A program made the translations under genes and the position numbers. A DNA stretch of 64,000 bases from Methanobacteriota archaeon (GTDB taxonomy: Archaea > Methanobacteriota > Methanobacteria > Methanobacteriales > Methanobacteriaceae), in NCBI GenBank assembly GCA_023411115.1, contig JAEYPF010000014.1:1-64000 (forward strand). The letters are read 5' to 3'. This document shows, one piece after another, positions 16,538 through 24,834 of this stretch. How positions within the stretch are numbered: the first letter of the stretch is position 1; each line of letters opens with the position of its first letter. The notes below the pieces were generated by a model that was not told where the DNA came from, did not search any database, and was given only the letters and a program-made list of their open reading frames with translations.

Positions 16538-16942
16538 ATGAAAAAATATATGATCTTGATAGTAGCAGTTTTAGCTCTTGTAATTTTTGCATCTGGATGT
16601 ATATATACTGGAAATCCGGCTTCAAACCAATCTGCACAAAATAGTTCCAATATCACTGTAAACACCACTTCTACATCTTCTCCAACAACCACTTCAACGA
16701 AAACACAAAGCACTAAAGTTAATTTGATATCAGCTCAAAGAGCTATAGACATCGTACAACAATCCAATCCTGGAGATGATTCTGGTTTACGTTTCAAGGC
16801 CCATTTGGTAAAAAACAATGGAGCACCGTACTACATGGTCGATGTATATGACGACGACCCATACAGTGAAACATATGGCCAGGCCATAGGTGGTGCATCA
16901 GTAGATGCTAGAACTGGTGTAATACTGGATGAAATGGGATAA
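16538..16942 (+). CDS. PepSY-like lipoprotein
   Basis: A 134-residue lipoprotein: signal peptide MKKYMILIVAVLALVIFASGC with lipobox ASGC, a Ser/Thr/Asn-rich linker (about residues 25-62) that is probably glycosylated or extended, and a C-terminal PepSY-like domain opening with ISAQRAIDIVQQ and closing with GGASVDARTGVILDE. PepSY domains are thought to bind or inhibit peptidases outside the cell. Its signal peptide closely resembles those of the PsbP-like proteins around it, suggesting exchange or common origin of the 5' ends. The ATG follows AGGGGATTCG. It lies inside the PsbP-like array. Confidence 0.8.
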   Translation: MKKYMILIVAVLALVIFASGCIYTGNPASNQSAQNSSNITVNTTSTSSPTTTSTKTQSTKVNLISAQRAIDIVQQSNPGDDSGLRFKAHLVKNNGAPYYMVDVYDDDPYSETYGQAIGGASVDARTGVILDEMG

Positions 16943-17174
16943 TTTATCACATTTTACTCTTTTTTATATGTTTCTTTTTTATTTAAATACATAAAATTTT
17001 AAGATTCCAAATCAAATTTAATAGAATACTAAATTTGAATCCTAGAAAGGTTCATTAAAACTTTATTGAGACTCATACTGTTATTTCTTATTTTAATACG
17101 CTTTAGATGGTTTAAAATAGATTTATAAACAATTGAAGTTAATATAAATCATATAAATCAAAATGGGGGATTTA

Positions 17175-17714
17175 ATGAGAAAACAAATAATTTTTGTAGT
17201 AGCAATTTTGGCCGTTGTAGTTTTTGCTTCTGGTTGTACAACTAGCGGAAATTCGACCAAGACTTATAATGACAGCGGCATATCTTTTAGTTATCCCGAT
17301 AATTGGCAAAAACTTGGCAACGTCACAAATGCACAAAATTTAGTCGTAGCATTTGGAGATCCGGATTCAATGAATAGCTCAACAAATTTGGCAAATACAT
17401 TTGTATTTGTTCAAAAAATTCAGCTGCCAGCAGGATATACTTTAAAACAAGCTCAGGACGCTGTATTCGCTATGGTCAAAACTTCAGATCCTAATTTCCA
17501 AAAAATATCCAATAGAACTATTACAGTAAATGGTTTAACAGGTTATGAGGTTACTTATAAGGAAAATGCAGGTGGAGTCCAGAAGCAGGAAGTATCAGCA
17601 TGGTTTGCAAAAAATGGTTATATATACGTTGTTACGGGTAGTACACTACCAAGCGAATTCAACAATCAAAAAGCCAAATTCGATGCCATAATAAACTCTT
17701 TCCAGTTACAATAA
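17175..17714 (+). CDS. PsbP-like lipoprotein, paralogue 2
   Basis: A 179-residue lipoprotein with signal MRKQIIFVVAILAVVVFASGC and lipobox ASGC, then a PsbP-like domain: YNDSGISFSYPDNWQKLGN at the start, VNGLTGYEVTYKENAGGVQK in the middle and KAKFDAIINSFQLQ at the end. It should be anchored to the outer face of the membrane. I take the ATG after GGGGGATTTA, not the one 12 bases earlier, which lies upstream of that site. Its promoter block GGTTTAAAATAGATTTATAA repeats that of paralogue 1, so the promoter was duplicated with the gene. Function unknown. Confidence 0.83.
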   Translation: MRKQIIFVVAILAVVVFASGCTTSGNSTKTYNDSGISFSYPDNWQKLGNVTNAQNLVVAFGDPDSMNSSTNLANTFVFVQKIQLPAGYTLKQAQDAVFAMVKTSDPNFQKISNRTITVNGLTGYEVTYKENAGGVQKQEVSAWFAKNGYIYVVTGSTLPSEFNNQKAKFDAIINSFQLQ

Positions 17715-17927
17715 TTTTTCTTTATTTTTATTTAATCTAATTTTAAAATATATTTAAATAATTCTTTAAAAAAATAGTTCAGATTGTGAATATAAATGGG
17801 AAGTGCAAATTCTTAAATTAATACGCTACAAGACTATTTCTTACTTAAATTTATACCTCCGGCTTGAAATGAATATAAATGCAGATAGAATAAACAATAA
17901 AATTACTAACTTGAAATGGGGAATTCA

Positions 17928-18464
17928 ATGAAAAAATATGCTATTTTTGTAACTATGATCTTAGCTCTTGTAATATTTACTTCTGGTTGTACTGATACTC
18001 AAAATCAGAATACAAAAACTTATTCTGCAAATGGAATTTCTTTTAATTATCCTGACAGCTGGGTACCTGCAAGTACATCAGTATCAAATGCAGTTGTATC
18101 ATTTGGGGATCCAAAATCTGTTAATGCATCAACTGGAAATGTAAATACACTTTTAATTGTTCAAAAAGTGGCAATGCCATCAAATATGACATTAAAACAG
18201 GCATTTGATTCAAATTTTGCTAAGGTAGCTGCTCAAAATCCAAGTTACCAGCTAATAGATAATACAACTACCACAGTTGACGGAACAACAGCTTACATAA
18301 ATACTCACAAAATCAACGCAAATGGGGTTCAAAAAGAGGAAAAAGCAGTTTGGATTGAAAAAAATGGTAATATATATGTTATTCTTATGGGTACAATACC
18401 TGATGCCTTCAATAACCAGCAAGCAAACTTCGATGCCGTAATAAAATCTTTCCATGTCATGTAA
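17928..18464 (+). CDS. PsbP-like lipoprotein, paralogue 3
   Basis: A 178-residue member of the tandem family. Signal MKKYAIFVTMILALVIFTSGC (lipobox TSGC), then YSANGISFNYPDSWVPAS and the closing QQANFDAVIKSFHVM. The middle (NVNTLLIVQKVAMPSNMTLK) is nearly the same as in paralogue 1, so these two are the closest pair of the array. The ATG follows GGGGAATTCA. An A-rich promoter with ATGAATATAAATGC lies about 50 bases upstream and again resembles the other paralogues. The product should face outward on the membrane; its ligand is unknown. Confidence 0.83.
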   Translation: MKKYAIFVTMILALVIFTSGCTDTQNQNTKTYSANGISFNYPDSWVPASTSVSNAVVSFGDPKSVNASTGNVNTLLIVQKVAMPSNMTLKQAFDSNFAKVAAQNPSYQLIDNTTTTVDGTTAYINTHKINANGVQKEEKAVWIEKNGNIYVILMGTIPDAFNNQQANFDAVIKSFHVM

Positions 18465-18582
18465 GCTTTTTCTTTTTAATTTATTTTTTTAAATATTTTT
18501 ATTCTTCTTTTGATGACAATAGAAAATCATATAACCTATTTATGAATATCTATTCAATGTAAGGGGAAAAGGAGGCGAAATT

Positions 18583-19137
18583 ATTAAAGCAATAACACCA
18601 ATTTTAGTTTTAGTATTGATTTCAGGAATTGTAGGAATTTCAGGATGCACAGATTTGACCAGTCAAAACAATACCTATTCAAAGAATGGTATTTCTTTTA
18701 ATTATCCATCTAATTGGCAGGAAGGAGATCCCTCTCAGTTATTAAAAGGTGAGATTGTATCATTGGTTGATCCAAATTCTACAAATTCAGATAAAGCAAC
18801 TTTAAATGGAAAAGCATATACTTCTGTAGTTGTCGGAACAAAATCATTAAGTAAAGGAGATACCATTAAAAATTATTACAATGGTCTGGTAAAACAGGGA
18901 CTTAATTATCAAAATTATAAGCGTATATCCAGTAGGGAATTTACATTAAACGGACAAACAGCTTATGAAATTGTTTACACCTGTAAACTGGATAATGGTC
19001 AAACTGGGAAAACTCGGGAAGTTTTTACAGAAATAAACGGTAAAGTTTATGATATATCATGTGTATCTCTTGTCAGTGACTTTGATAAGAACAAAGGCAA
19101 TTTTGACATGATAATAAACAGCTTTAAAGTTCAATAA
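18583..19137 (+). CDS. PsbP-like lipoprotein, paralogue 4; probable AUU start
   Basis: A 184-residue lipoprotein of the same family but more divergent: YSKNGISFNYPSNWQEGD, then KNKGNFDMIINSFKVQ at the end. A complete signal peptide, (M)KAITPILVLVLISGIVGISGC with lipobox ISGC, is encoded only if translation begins at ATT 18583, seven bases after the strong ribosome site GGAGG (18571-18575). There is no ATG, GTG or TTG between the upstream stop at 18532 and TTG 18616, and starting at that TTG would remove the basic residue and half of the hydrophobic core. AUU initiation is therefore the best reading, though it is inferred. Confidence 0.75.
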   Translation: MKAITPILVLVLISGIVGISGCTDLTSQNNTYSKNGISFNYPSNWQEGDPSQLLKGEIVSLVDPNSTNSDKATLNGKAYTSVVVGTKSLSKGDTIKNYYNGLVKQGLNYQNYKRISSREFTLNGQTAYEIVYTCKLDNGQTGKTREVFTEINGKVYDISCVSLVSDFDKNKGNFDMIINSFKVQ

Positions 19138-19262
19138 GCTGTTCATTTCTTTTTTTAATGTTAGTTTTAAAAAGACTTTTATTCTATACTGCTAAACATA
19201 TAACTATCAATTTTATTAAATCATAATCAAATTACATAAAAATCCTTATTTTTAAAGTTGAG

Positions 19263-19355
19263 GAAATATTACATATTTCTGAACATCGAAAATCGAAGAT
19301 TTTCGAAGTTGAGGAAATCTTCGATTTCCGAACATTAAAAATCGAAGATTTTTAA
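19263..19355. repeat. Array of four perfect hairpins with 3-nt loops, before pth2
   Basis: Four inverted repeats lie at a period of about 24-25 bases: GAAATAT/ATATTTC (19263-19279, loop tac), CGAAAATC/GATTTTCG (19287-19305, loop gaa), GGAAATC/GATTTCC (19313-19329, loop ttc) and TTAAAAATC/GATTTTTAA (19335-19355, loop gaa). Spacers alternate between AAGTTGAG-like and TGAACAT-like. The array ends 16 bases before the pth2 ATG, so it is probably in the leader or overlaps the promoter. Confidence 0.8.
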
Positions 19356-19371
19356 AGTTATGGTGAAAAAT

Positions 19372-19710
19372 ATGAAACAGGTCATGGTTATAAGAACAGA
19401 TCTTAAGATGGGTAAGGGAAAGATAGCAGCACAATCCTGTCATGCAAGTTTGGGCGCATATAAACGAGCAGATGAAAGAAAAATTCGAAAGTGGGAATTA
19501 GAAGGCGAAAAAAAGGTAGTAGTTAAAGTTAAAGACTTGAGAGAACTTTATGAAGTATTTGAAATAGTTAAAAGTGCGGATGTCCCTTATTATCTTGTGC
19601 AGGATGCTGGAAGGACTGAATTACCAAGCGGTACAGTAACATGTCTTGGAATTGGTCCTGATGATGATGAGAAAATAGATAAGATAACACAGGATTTGAA
19701 GCTTCTTTAA
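19372..19710 (+). CDS. pth2: Peptidyl-tRNA hydrolase, archaeal/eukaryal type
   Basis: A 112-residue Pth2, which frees tRNA from stalled peptidyl-tRNA. The family motifs are complete: MVIRTDLKMGKGKIAAQSCH at the N-terminus (catalytic Lys and His) and QDAGRTELPSGTVTCLGIGP near the end. I place the start at the ATG after GGTGAAAAAT; the ATG at 19360 lies upstream of that ribosome site. Hairpin arrays flank the gene on both sides: one ends just before the ATG and another takes in the stop codon. The gene is followed by mfnE and aEF-1beta. Confidence 0.95.
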   Translation: MKQVMVIRTDLKMGKGKIAAQSCHASLGAYKRADERKIRKWELEGEKKVVVKVKDLRELYEVFEIVKSADVPYYLVQDAGRTELPSGTVTCLGIGPDDDEKIDKITQDLKLL

Positions 19711-19763
19711 AATCTGTCAAAGAATTTGACAGATTTTAAGGTTCGAAAAACTACAAGTTTTTC
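19707..19763. repeat. Two perfect hairpins at the 3' end of pth2
   Basis: A 15-bp stem TTAAAATCTGTCAAA with its complement (19707-19739, loop gaa) and an 8-bp stem GAAAAACT/AGTTTTTC (19745-19763, loop aca), separated by GGTTC. The first hairpin includes the pth2 stop codon. The second ends in TTTTTC and could work as a terminator. It has the same design as the array upstream of the gene. Confidence 0.8.
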
Positions 19764-19813
19764 TTAAATTTGATATATTTCAATGAATTATAATTAGATA
19801 AGCAAGTGATCAA

Positions 19814-20461
19814 ATGGAATGGGTAGTTAAAATAGGTGGAAGTCTATTTCCAGAAGATGCTATAACTGTCTGCAAAGCACTAGTTGGAAAAAATGCTATT
19901 GTAATCTGCGGCGGCGGCGATCTTGCAAATAAAATACGTGAATACGATGAAAACATTAAGTTTTCAGATACTGCAGCCCATAAAACTGCAATTTTATGCA
20001 TGGATATCCTAGGAATGCTTGTTGCAGATAAAGTTGATGATGCCGAGGCAGTTTATTCATTGGAAGAGGCGAAAAAAACTGTAGATGATGGGAAACTCCC
20101 TGTGTTACTGCCTTCACGCTTATTTGAGTATCTAGATCCACTTAAGCACTCATGGAATGTAACATCGGATTCCATATCTGTTTACATATCGTGGCTTCTT
20201 AAAAGCAAAATATTAATAGTAACAAATGTAGATGGTATATATGATATCAACCCATCTATTGATGGTGCGAAACTTTTAAAAAGTATAAATGCAAAAAAAC
20301 TACTAAATTTTGGTGAAACATCAGTTGATGAAAATTTACCCGAGCTTTTACTTAAATACAAGTTAGATTGTTATGTTGTTAATGGAAAATTTCCAGAAAG
20401 AGCTGTTTCTATAATTGAAGGTAAGAGTTCTATAAACACACTTATTTATGGAGGTAATTAA
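19814..20461 (+). CDS. mfnE: Amino-acid-kinase-family phosphotransferase, MfnE-like (methanofuran biosynthesis)
   Basis: A 215-residue amino acid kinase fold protein. It resembles MfnE, which phosphorylates 5-(aminomethyl)-3-furanmethanol phosphate to the diphosphate for methanofuran assembly. Visible features are WVVKIGGSLF (phosphate-binding Gly loop), VICGGGDLANKIREY, a HSWNVTSDSISVYI substrate segment and VTNVDGIYD (nucleotide-binding). Length fits the short archaeal subfamily. GTGATCAA precedes the ATG. It overlaps the next small zinc-ribbon gene end to start without a gap. The subfamily call rests on memory of the motif pattern and is likely, not certain. Confidence 0.78.
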   Translation: MEWVVKIGGSLFPEDAITVCKALVGKNAIVICGGGDLANKIREYDENIKFSDTAAHKTAILCMDILGMLVADKVDDAEAVYSLEEAKKTVDDGKLPVLLPSRLFEYLDPLKHSWNVTSDSISVYISWLLKSKILIVTNVDGIYDINPSIDGAKLLKSINAKKLLNFGETSVDENLPELLLKYKLDCYVVNGKFPERAVSIIEGKSSINTLIYGGN

Positions 20462-20623
20462 ATGACAAAAGCAGAATGTGTATCATGTAAACAAGAGATA
20501 TCACCTGTAGAGACATGTGTAAAATTCAAATGTCCAGAATGCGAAGAAGTACTCTACAGATGTCAAAAATGCCGAACATTCGGGCACCTTTACGCTTGTA
20601 AATGTGGATTTACAGGTCCTTAA
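20462..20623 (+). CDS. Zinc-ribbon RNA-binding protein (53 aa)
   Basis: A 53-residue protein with four Cys pairs: CVSCK, CPEC, CQKC and CKCGF, giving two zinc-ribbon-like sites. It belongs to the small archaeal zinc-finger family (DUF1610-like) usually encoded just before aEF-1beta. The ATG directly follows the mfnE stop, and GGAGG lies within the last codons of mfnE, so translation is coupled. aEF-1beta follows 87 bases later. It is probably linked to translation or ribosomal RNA binding, by context only. Confidence 0.88.
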   Translation: MTKAECVSCKQEISPVETCVKFKCPECEEVLYRCQKCRTFGHLYACKCGFTGP

Positions 20624-20710
20624 GTATTTTAGATTATTAAAAAACTATTTTTGTTGATTACAAGATAATCTTTATCTTGAATCAACGTTAAATTCTATAT
20701 TGGTGATAAA

Positions 20711-20980
20711 ATGGGAGAAGTATTAGCAACAATAAAAGTAATGCCAGAAAGTCCTGAAGAAGATCTGGAAAAAATGAAAGCAGACATCCAGGCATCAATT
20801 CCTGAAGGCACTGAATTTCATAAAATAGAAGAGGAACCAATTGCGTTCGGTCTTGTAGCCCTCAATGTTATGGTCATCGTAGGAGATGAAGAAGGGGGAA
20901 CTGAACAGGTTGAAGCAAACCTCGCTAAAATAGATGGCGTTAGTAATGTAACTGTTACTGATGTTGGAAGACTTATGTAA
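20711..20980 (+). CDS. ef1b: Elongation factor 1-beta (aEF-1beta)
   Basis: An 89-residue archaeal EF-1beta, the guanine nucleotide exchange factor that reloads aEF-1alpha with GTP. The whole protein is the exchange domain: VLATIKVMPESPEEDLEKMK at the N-terminus, FHKIEEEPIAFGLVALNVMV in the centre and VSNVTVTDVGRLM at the end. The length is the normal archaeal one. Its ATG follows GGTGATAAA. It follows a zinc-ribbon gene, a widely conserved archaeal pairing. Confidence 0.95.
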   Translation: MGEVLATIKVMPESPEEDLEKMKADIQASIPEGTEFHKIEEEPIAFGLVALNVMVIVGDEEGGTEQVEANLAKIDGVSNVTVTDVGRLM

Positions 20981-21063
20981 TGGGTTTTGTACCTATATCT
21001 TTTTTAAGTAACTTTCAAATCTATTATTTTTAATTATTTTTGAATTAGATAAGGCTTATCTAA

Positions 21064-22941
21064 TTATTTTTTTATTTTTAGTTTTTGTTTTTTATAGGGA
21101 ACACTATGCTTGACCCCTTGAGGTTTAGGTCCTCTATGTTTCCTGCCTCTGGCTATTCCGATATATAAAGCGCTGTTAATCAAACCTATATGGCTGAAGG
21201 CTTGTGGAAAATTTCCAAGTAGTTTACCTGTTTGGGGATCTATTTCTTCAGAAAGCAAGCCTAAAGGATTCATTAACTGAAGAACATTAACAAATACTTT
21301 TATAGCTTCATCAAGCCTGTCGGAAAGTGCTAGTGAATCCACTAACCAGAAAGAACAAAGTACAAAACAGCCTTCATCTCCTGGAAGCCCATCCTCATTT
21401 TTATAACGATAAACAAGCCCTTTTTCTGTCATTAAATTCTTCATCACAGCATCGATTGTACTCTGGACTCTCGGATCATCAAAGGGCAGTAATCCTAAAA
21501 TGGGGATAAGTAGAGTTGTTGCATCAAGAGCATTTGAATTAAAGGATTGAACGAAACTGTTAATTTCTTTATTAAAGCCATTTTCCAGTATTGCTGATTT
21601 TATTTCTTCTCTTGTTTTTTTCCATTTATTAGCGGCTTCAATATCTTTTAATTCAGCTATTTGAATTCCCCTATCTACAGCTACCCAACACATAAGCTTT
21701 GAATGGACATAATGGCGGGGTTCATCCCTTACTTCCCATATTCCCTGATCTTTTGTGGTCCACACTCTGCAGATATAATCAACAAAATCCATTATGAATT
21801 CCCATGTTTTATCAGAAATATCTTTTCCATAACGTGTTGTATCATAAATAGCGTTTATTAATTCTCCATAAATATCCAGTTGTGTCTGGTTGAATGCGGC
21901 ATTTCCTATTCTAACAGGGCTTGATTGTTTGTATCCTGAAAGATAGTCCAGCATCTGTTCTTTCATGCCCACATCTTTATGAATGGGATACATTATGCGG
22001 ATATCTGAAGGATTCTTATCCTGTTTTATGAGGCTGCTGATCCACCTCATGTAATCCTGAGATTCCTGTATATGTTCAAGGTGAAAGAGGGCCTGTATTG
22101 TATATGCAGAATCTCTAATCCATGCATAGCGATAATCCCAATTTCTTACCCCTCCAGTACATTCGGGGAGAGATGTTGTTGCAGCGGCAGCTATTGCCCC
22201 GCTTTCTGGATTTGAAAGTAATTTGAGTACCAGACCAGATCTAGCGAGGATGTCATGCCAGATGTCTTCAAGTATGCAAAGCTTATGACATTTATAGGTC
22301 CAGTTCTCCCAGTATTCCTTTGTTTCCTGTAATTTTTTGTTAAAATCACCATGATTGTAAGGGTAATATTCGTCCTGCTGATTATATTGAAGAACGAACC
22401 ATATCTCTTTACCTTTTCTCATGTCAAACTGACCTGTCGCAGTTCCGTCATTAATTTTTAGCGGGATTTTTGTATTTAAAAATAAATTTTGATTTTCAAA
22501 AGTGCATGATATTCCTTTATTTATTAATTCAAAATCAGGTGTATCTCTGGCATAATTAAAAAGGGGCTTGAAACTTAATTCAAGTCTAATATGTCCTTCA
22601 ATGCACTTAACTTTTCGATAAATAGTTCTGTGCTGCTTGGTTCCATTATACAGGTTGACAGGCATAAAGTCAGTTATTGTAACCATTCCAAAGGGGGTAT
22701 TAAATGTGGTTTGGATAATATTGGTTTCTTTAATATAGGCTTGAAATGAGCTGAATTTGGAGACGGGTTGAATTGTAAAATGACCTCCTCTTTCTTTATC
22801 TAGGATTGCTGCAAATACAGAAGGCGATTCGAGGTATGGGAAGCATAACCAGTCTATAGATCCATCATTACCTATGAGTGCACATGTTTCAAGGTTTCCA
22901 ATAATTCCATAATTCTCAATATCCTTAAATTCATGTATCAT
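21064..22941 (-). CDS. Glycoside hydrolase family 15 protein (glucoamylase/trehalase-like)
   Basis: A 625-residue GH15 enzyme that would release glucose from alpha-linked glucans or split trehalose. An N-terminal beta-sandwich domain (about 1-220) is followed by an (alpha/alpha)6 barrel. Family landmarks are NYGIIGNLETCALIGNDGSI, WLCFPYLESPSVFAAIL, the substrate-binding GGVRNWDYRYAWIRDSAYTI, and LLSEEIDPQTGKLLGNFPQA with the catalytic-base Glu. No signal peptide, so it acts in the cytoplasm. It lies four bases after a sugar-porter gene and must be in the same operon. The archaeal trehalases of this family make trehalose a reasonable substrate, but starch-like glycogen remnants are equally possible. 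Confidence 0.88.
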   Translation of the reverse strand: MIHEFKDIENYGIIGNLETCALIGNDGSIDWLCFPYLESPSVFAAILDKERGGHFTIQPVSKFSSFQAYIKETNIIQTTFNTPFGMVTITDFMPVNLYNGTKQHRTIYRKVKCIEGHIRLELSFKPLFNYARDTPDFELINKGISCTFENQNLFLNTKIPLKINDGTATGQFDMRKGKEIWFVLQYNQQDEYYPYNHGDFNKKLQETKEYWENWTYKCHKLCILEDIWHDILARSGLVLKLLSNPESGAIAAAATTSLPECTGGVRNWDYRYAWIRDSAYTIQALFHLEHIQESQDYMRWISSLIKQDKNPSDIRIMYPIHKDVGMKEQMLDYLSGYKQSSPVRIGNAAFNQTQLDIYGELINAIYDTTRYGKDISDKTWEFIMDFVDYICRVWTTKDQGIWEVRDEPRHYVHSKLMCWVAVDRGIQIAELKDIEAANKWKKTREEIKSAILENGFNKEINSFVQSFNSNALDATTLLIPILGLLPFDDPRVQSTIDAVMKNLMTEKGLVYRYKNEDGLPGDEGCFVLCSFWLVDSLALSDRLDEAIKVFVNVLQLMNPLGLLSEEIDPQTGKLLGNFPQAFSHIGLINSALYIGIARGRKHRGPKPQGVKHSVPYKKQKLKIKK

Positions 22942-22945
22942 AAAT

Positions 22946-24328
22946 TCAACCTTCTGTTTTGTCTATTTTTTGAAGTGATCTCCCTTTCCGAAGCTGAATT
23001 TCAATTTCTTCAAGAGATTTGCCCTTTGTTTCAGGTACAAGGAAATAAACGAAGATCCAGGCAATGATTCCAATTGCACTATAAAGCCAGAAAGTTTCTG
23101 GTGTTCCAATGATATTAATCAGGGATAGAAAAGTAATTGCCACCAGTAAATTGGTGCCCCAGTTAACTACCGTGGCAGTGCTCATTGCACGCCCCCTTAT
23201 TCGCAGGGGATAAATTTCAGAGATCATAAGCCAGAAAACAGGCCCTAAACCTATAGCAAATGAGCCAACATACAGCATTAAACTAATAACGGCAACCAAA
23301 CCTAAGGATGCGGATAAGCCAGGTATAGCAAAGGCCATTCCCAATATTCCAAGGCTGATTATCATGCCTACAAGACCTATTAGCAATAATGGCCTCCTAC
23401 CGATCCTATCAATTAATAAAATAGCTACAACTGTCATAATTACGTTTATTACACCGATTCCTGCAGTAGCAAGTATAGAAACTGCGGCTGATGGCAAACC
23501 TGCAAATAAAAGAATGGTAGGGGCATAGTAAATCACGGTATTAATGCCTGTTAACTGCTGAAAAGCAGCGAGCCCTATACCTACTATCAAAGCAGGCCTA
23601 ATAACAGGATCTAATAATTCTGACCATTTACATTCTTCTTCACAAACTAAACTTGCCCTAATTTCTTTTATTTCATCATCGACATTTTTAGTCATTCTTA
23701 TACGCTCAAGAACTGAACGTGATTTGTCAATTTTTCCTTTGCTATAAAGCCAGCGGGGACTGGGCGGCATAAAATACATTCCAATTCCCAACACAAGGCT
23801 AGGAATTACAGCTAACCCGAGCATCCATCGCCAACCTCCAGTAGGGGCAAAAGCAAAGTCTACAAGATATGAAATAACTATACCTACCGTTATTGCAAGC
23901 TGGTTCAATGATACCAGCGCTCCTCTGATATTAAATGGAGCAACTTCAGCAATGTAAAGCGGAGCTATAAAAGATGCCATTCCTATGGCTATGCCCACAA
24001 CTACTCTACCTGCAATTAAAGCATAAACATCAGGAGTCAGCGCTGTAAATACAGCACCTATTCCAAAAATGGCAGCAGCAATTATAACCATTATGCGGCG
24101 GCCATATCTATCAGCCAGGATTCCACTTATACTTGCACCAATTACTGCCCCAATGAGTACTGAACTTACAACTATTTCCTGGGCTGTGCTTGAAAGAGAA
24201 AAAGCCTCCCTGATAAATAGTATAGCCCCTGAAATTACTCCAGTATCATATCCAAACAGCATTCCACCGATAGCTGTGATGACAGCAGCTATAACCACGA
24301 ATCGGATGTTTCTTTCATCTTTTCTCAT
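22946..24328 (-). CDS. Sugar-porter family MFS transporter
   Basis: A 460-residue transporter with 12 hydrophobic segments and the sugar-porter signatures of the major facilitator superfamily: GGMLFGYDTGVISGAI, DRYGRR, SPRWLYSKGK at the end of the first half, AAFQQLTGINTVIYYAPTI in helix 7, DRIGRRPLLL, and the closing VPETKGKSLEEIE. These proteins import hexoses, pentoses or polyols by proton symport or facilitated diffusion. It sits directly upstream of the GH15 gene. Such a pair is unexpected in a methanogen that grows on H2 and CO2, and it looks bacterial in sequence style, which suggests lateral transfer. Confidence 0.92.
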   Translation of the reverse strand: MRKDERNIRFVVIAAVITAIGGMLFGYDTGVISGAILFIREAFSLSSTAQEIVVSSVLIGAVIGASISGILADRYGRRIMVIIAAAIFGIGAVFTALTPDVYALIAGRVVVGIAIGMASFIAPLYIAEVAPFNIRGALVSLNQLAITVGIVISYLVDFAFAPTGGWRWMLGLAVIPSLVLGIGMYFMPPSPRWLYSKGKIDKSRSVLERIRMTKNVDDEIKEIRASLVCEEECKWSELLDPVIRPALIVGIGLAAFQQLTGINTVIYYAPTILLFAGLPSAAVSILATAGIGVINVIMTVVAILLIDRIGRRPLLLIGLVGMIISLGILGMAFAIPGLSASLGLVAVISLMLYVGSFAIGLGPVFWLMISEIYPLRIRGRAMSTATVVNWGTNLLVAITFLSLINIIGTPETFWLYSAIGIIAWIFVYFLVPETKGKSLEEIEIQLRKGRSLQKIDKTEG

Positions 24329-24834
24329 TTAACTACCTCATTTTCAAAATAGCATATTTTTAATAAAAGAAATTATTTTTACAATGCTTCATTTAATCAG
24401 TAATGTGTAAATCACTAAAAAGAATCGTTTGTTGTGATGTGGGAGTATAAATAGATATTTTGGGTTAATAAAATTTAATTTAAGTTTTATCTGCATTGTA
24501 CCGCAATTTTTATGCTTTTAATTATGTGTTCAACCAGTTAATTTTATAAGATTTATTTTATATTTTGTATTACTATTATGCTTTTTTAAGTTTAAAAAGG
24601 TTTGCTGTGGTATTTAACTTAAATGGTCGTTGTATATAATTTAAAAGGAAATTAAATGTTTTAAAAGGCAGAATGCCTTTTTTAGCCCCATATATTTTTG
24701 TTATTTTTTAAAGTATCGCAATTAAAACAAATAAATTTATATGTATTAGTATTAATGTAATACGTAGATTAATAGCTTTAGACACGTGAGTTATGTTCAT
24801 ATTTGAGACTCAATAGTGAATGATGGGATAAAAA
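24329..24834. other. Intergenic region between divergent transporters
   Basis: A 506-base divergent spacer. It contains one perfect hairpin AAAAGGCA/TGCCTTTT with loop gaa and a T-run (24663-24681), like a factor-independent terminator but not behind any gene I can see. The structure resembles the hairpin units found elsewhere in the window. The rest is plain AT-rich DNA with promoter-like TATA stretches. Confidence 0.5.

Noticed and set aside
19263..19355. CRISPR array
   Set aside because: The period is about 24 bases, but the units are different hairpins, not identical repeats with unique spacers, and no cas genes are present.
24663..24681. Terminator in the divergent region
   Set aside because: It has terminator form, but both neighbouring genes are transcribed away from it, so no transcript is known to end there.
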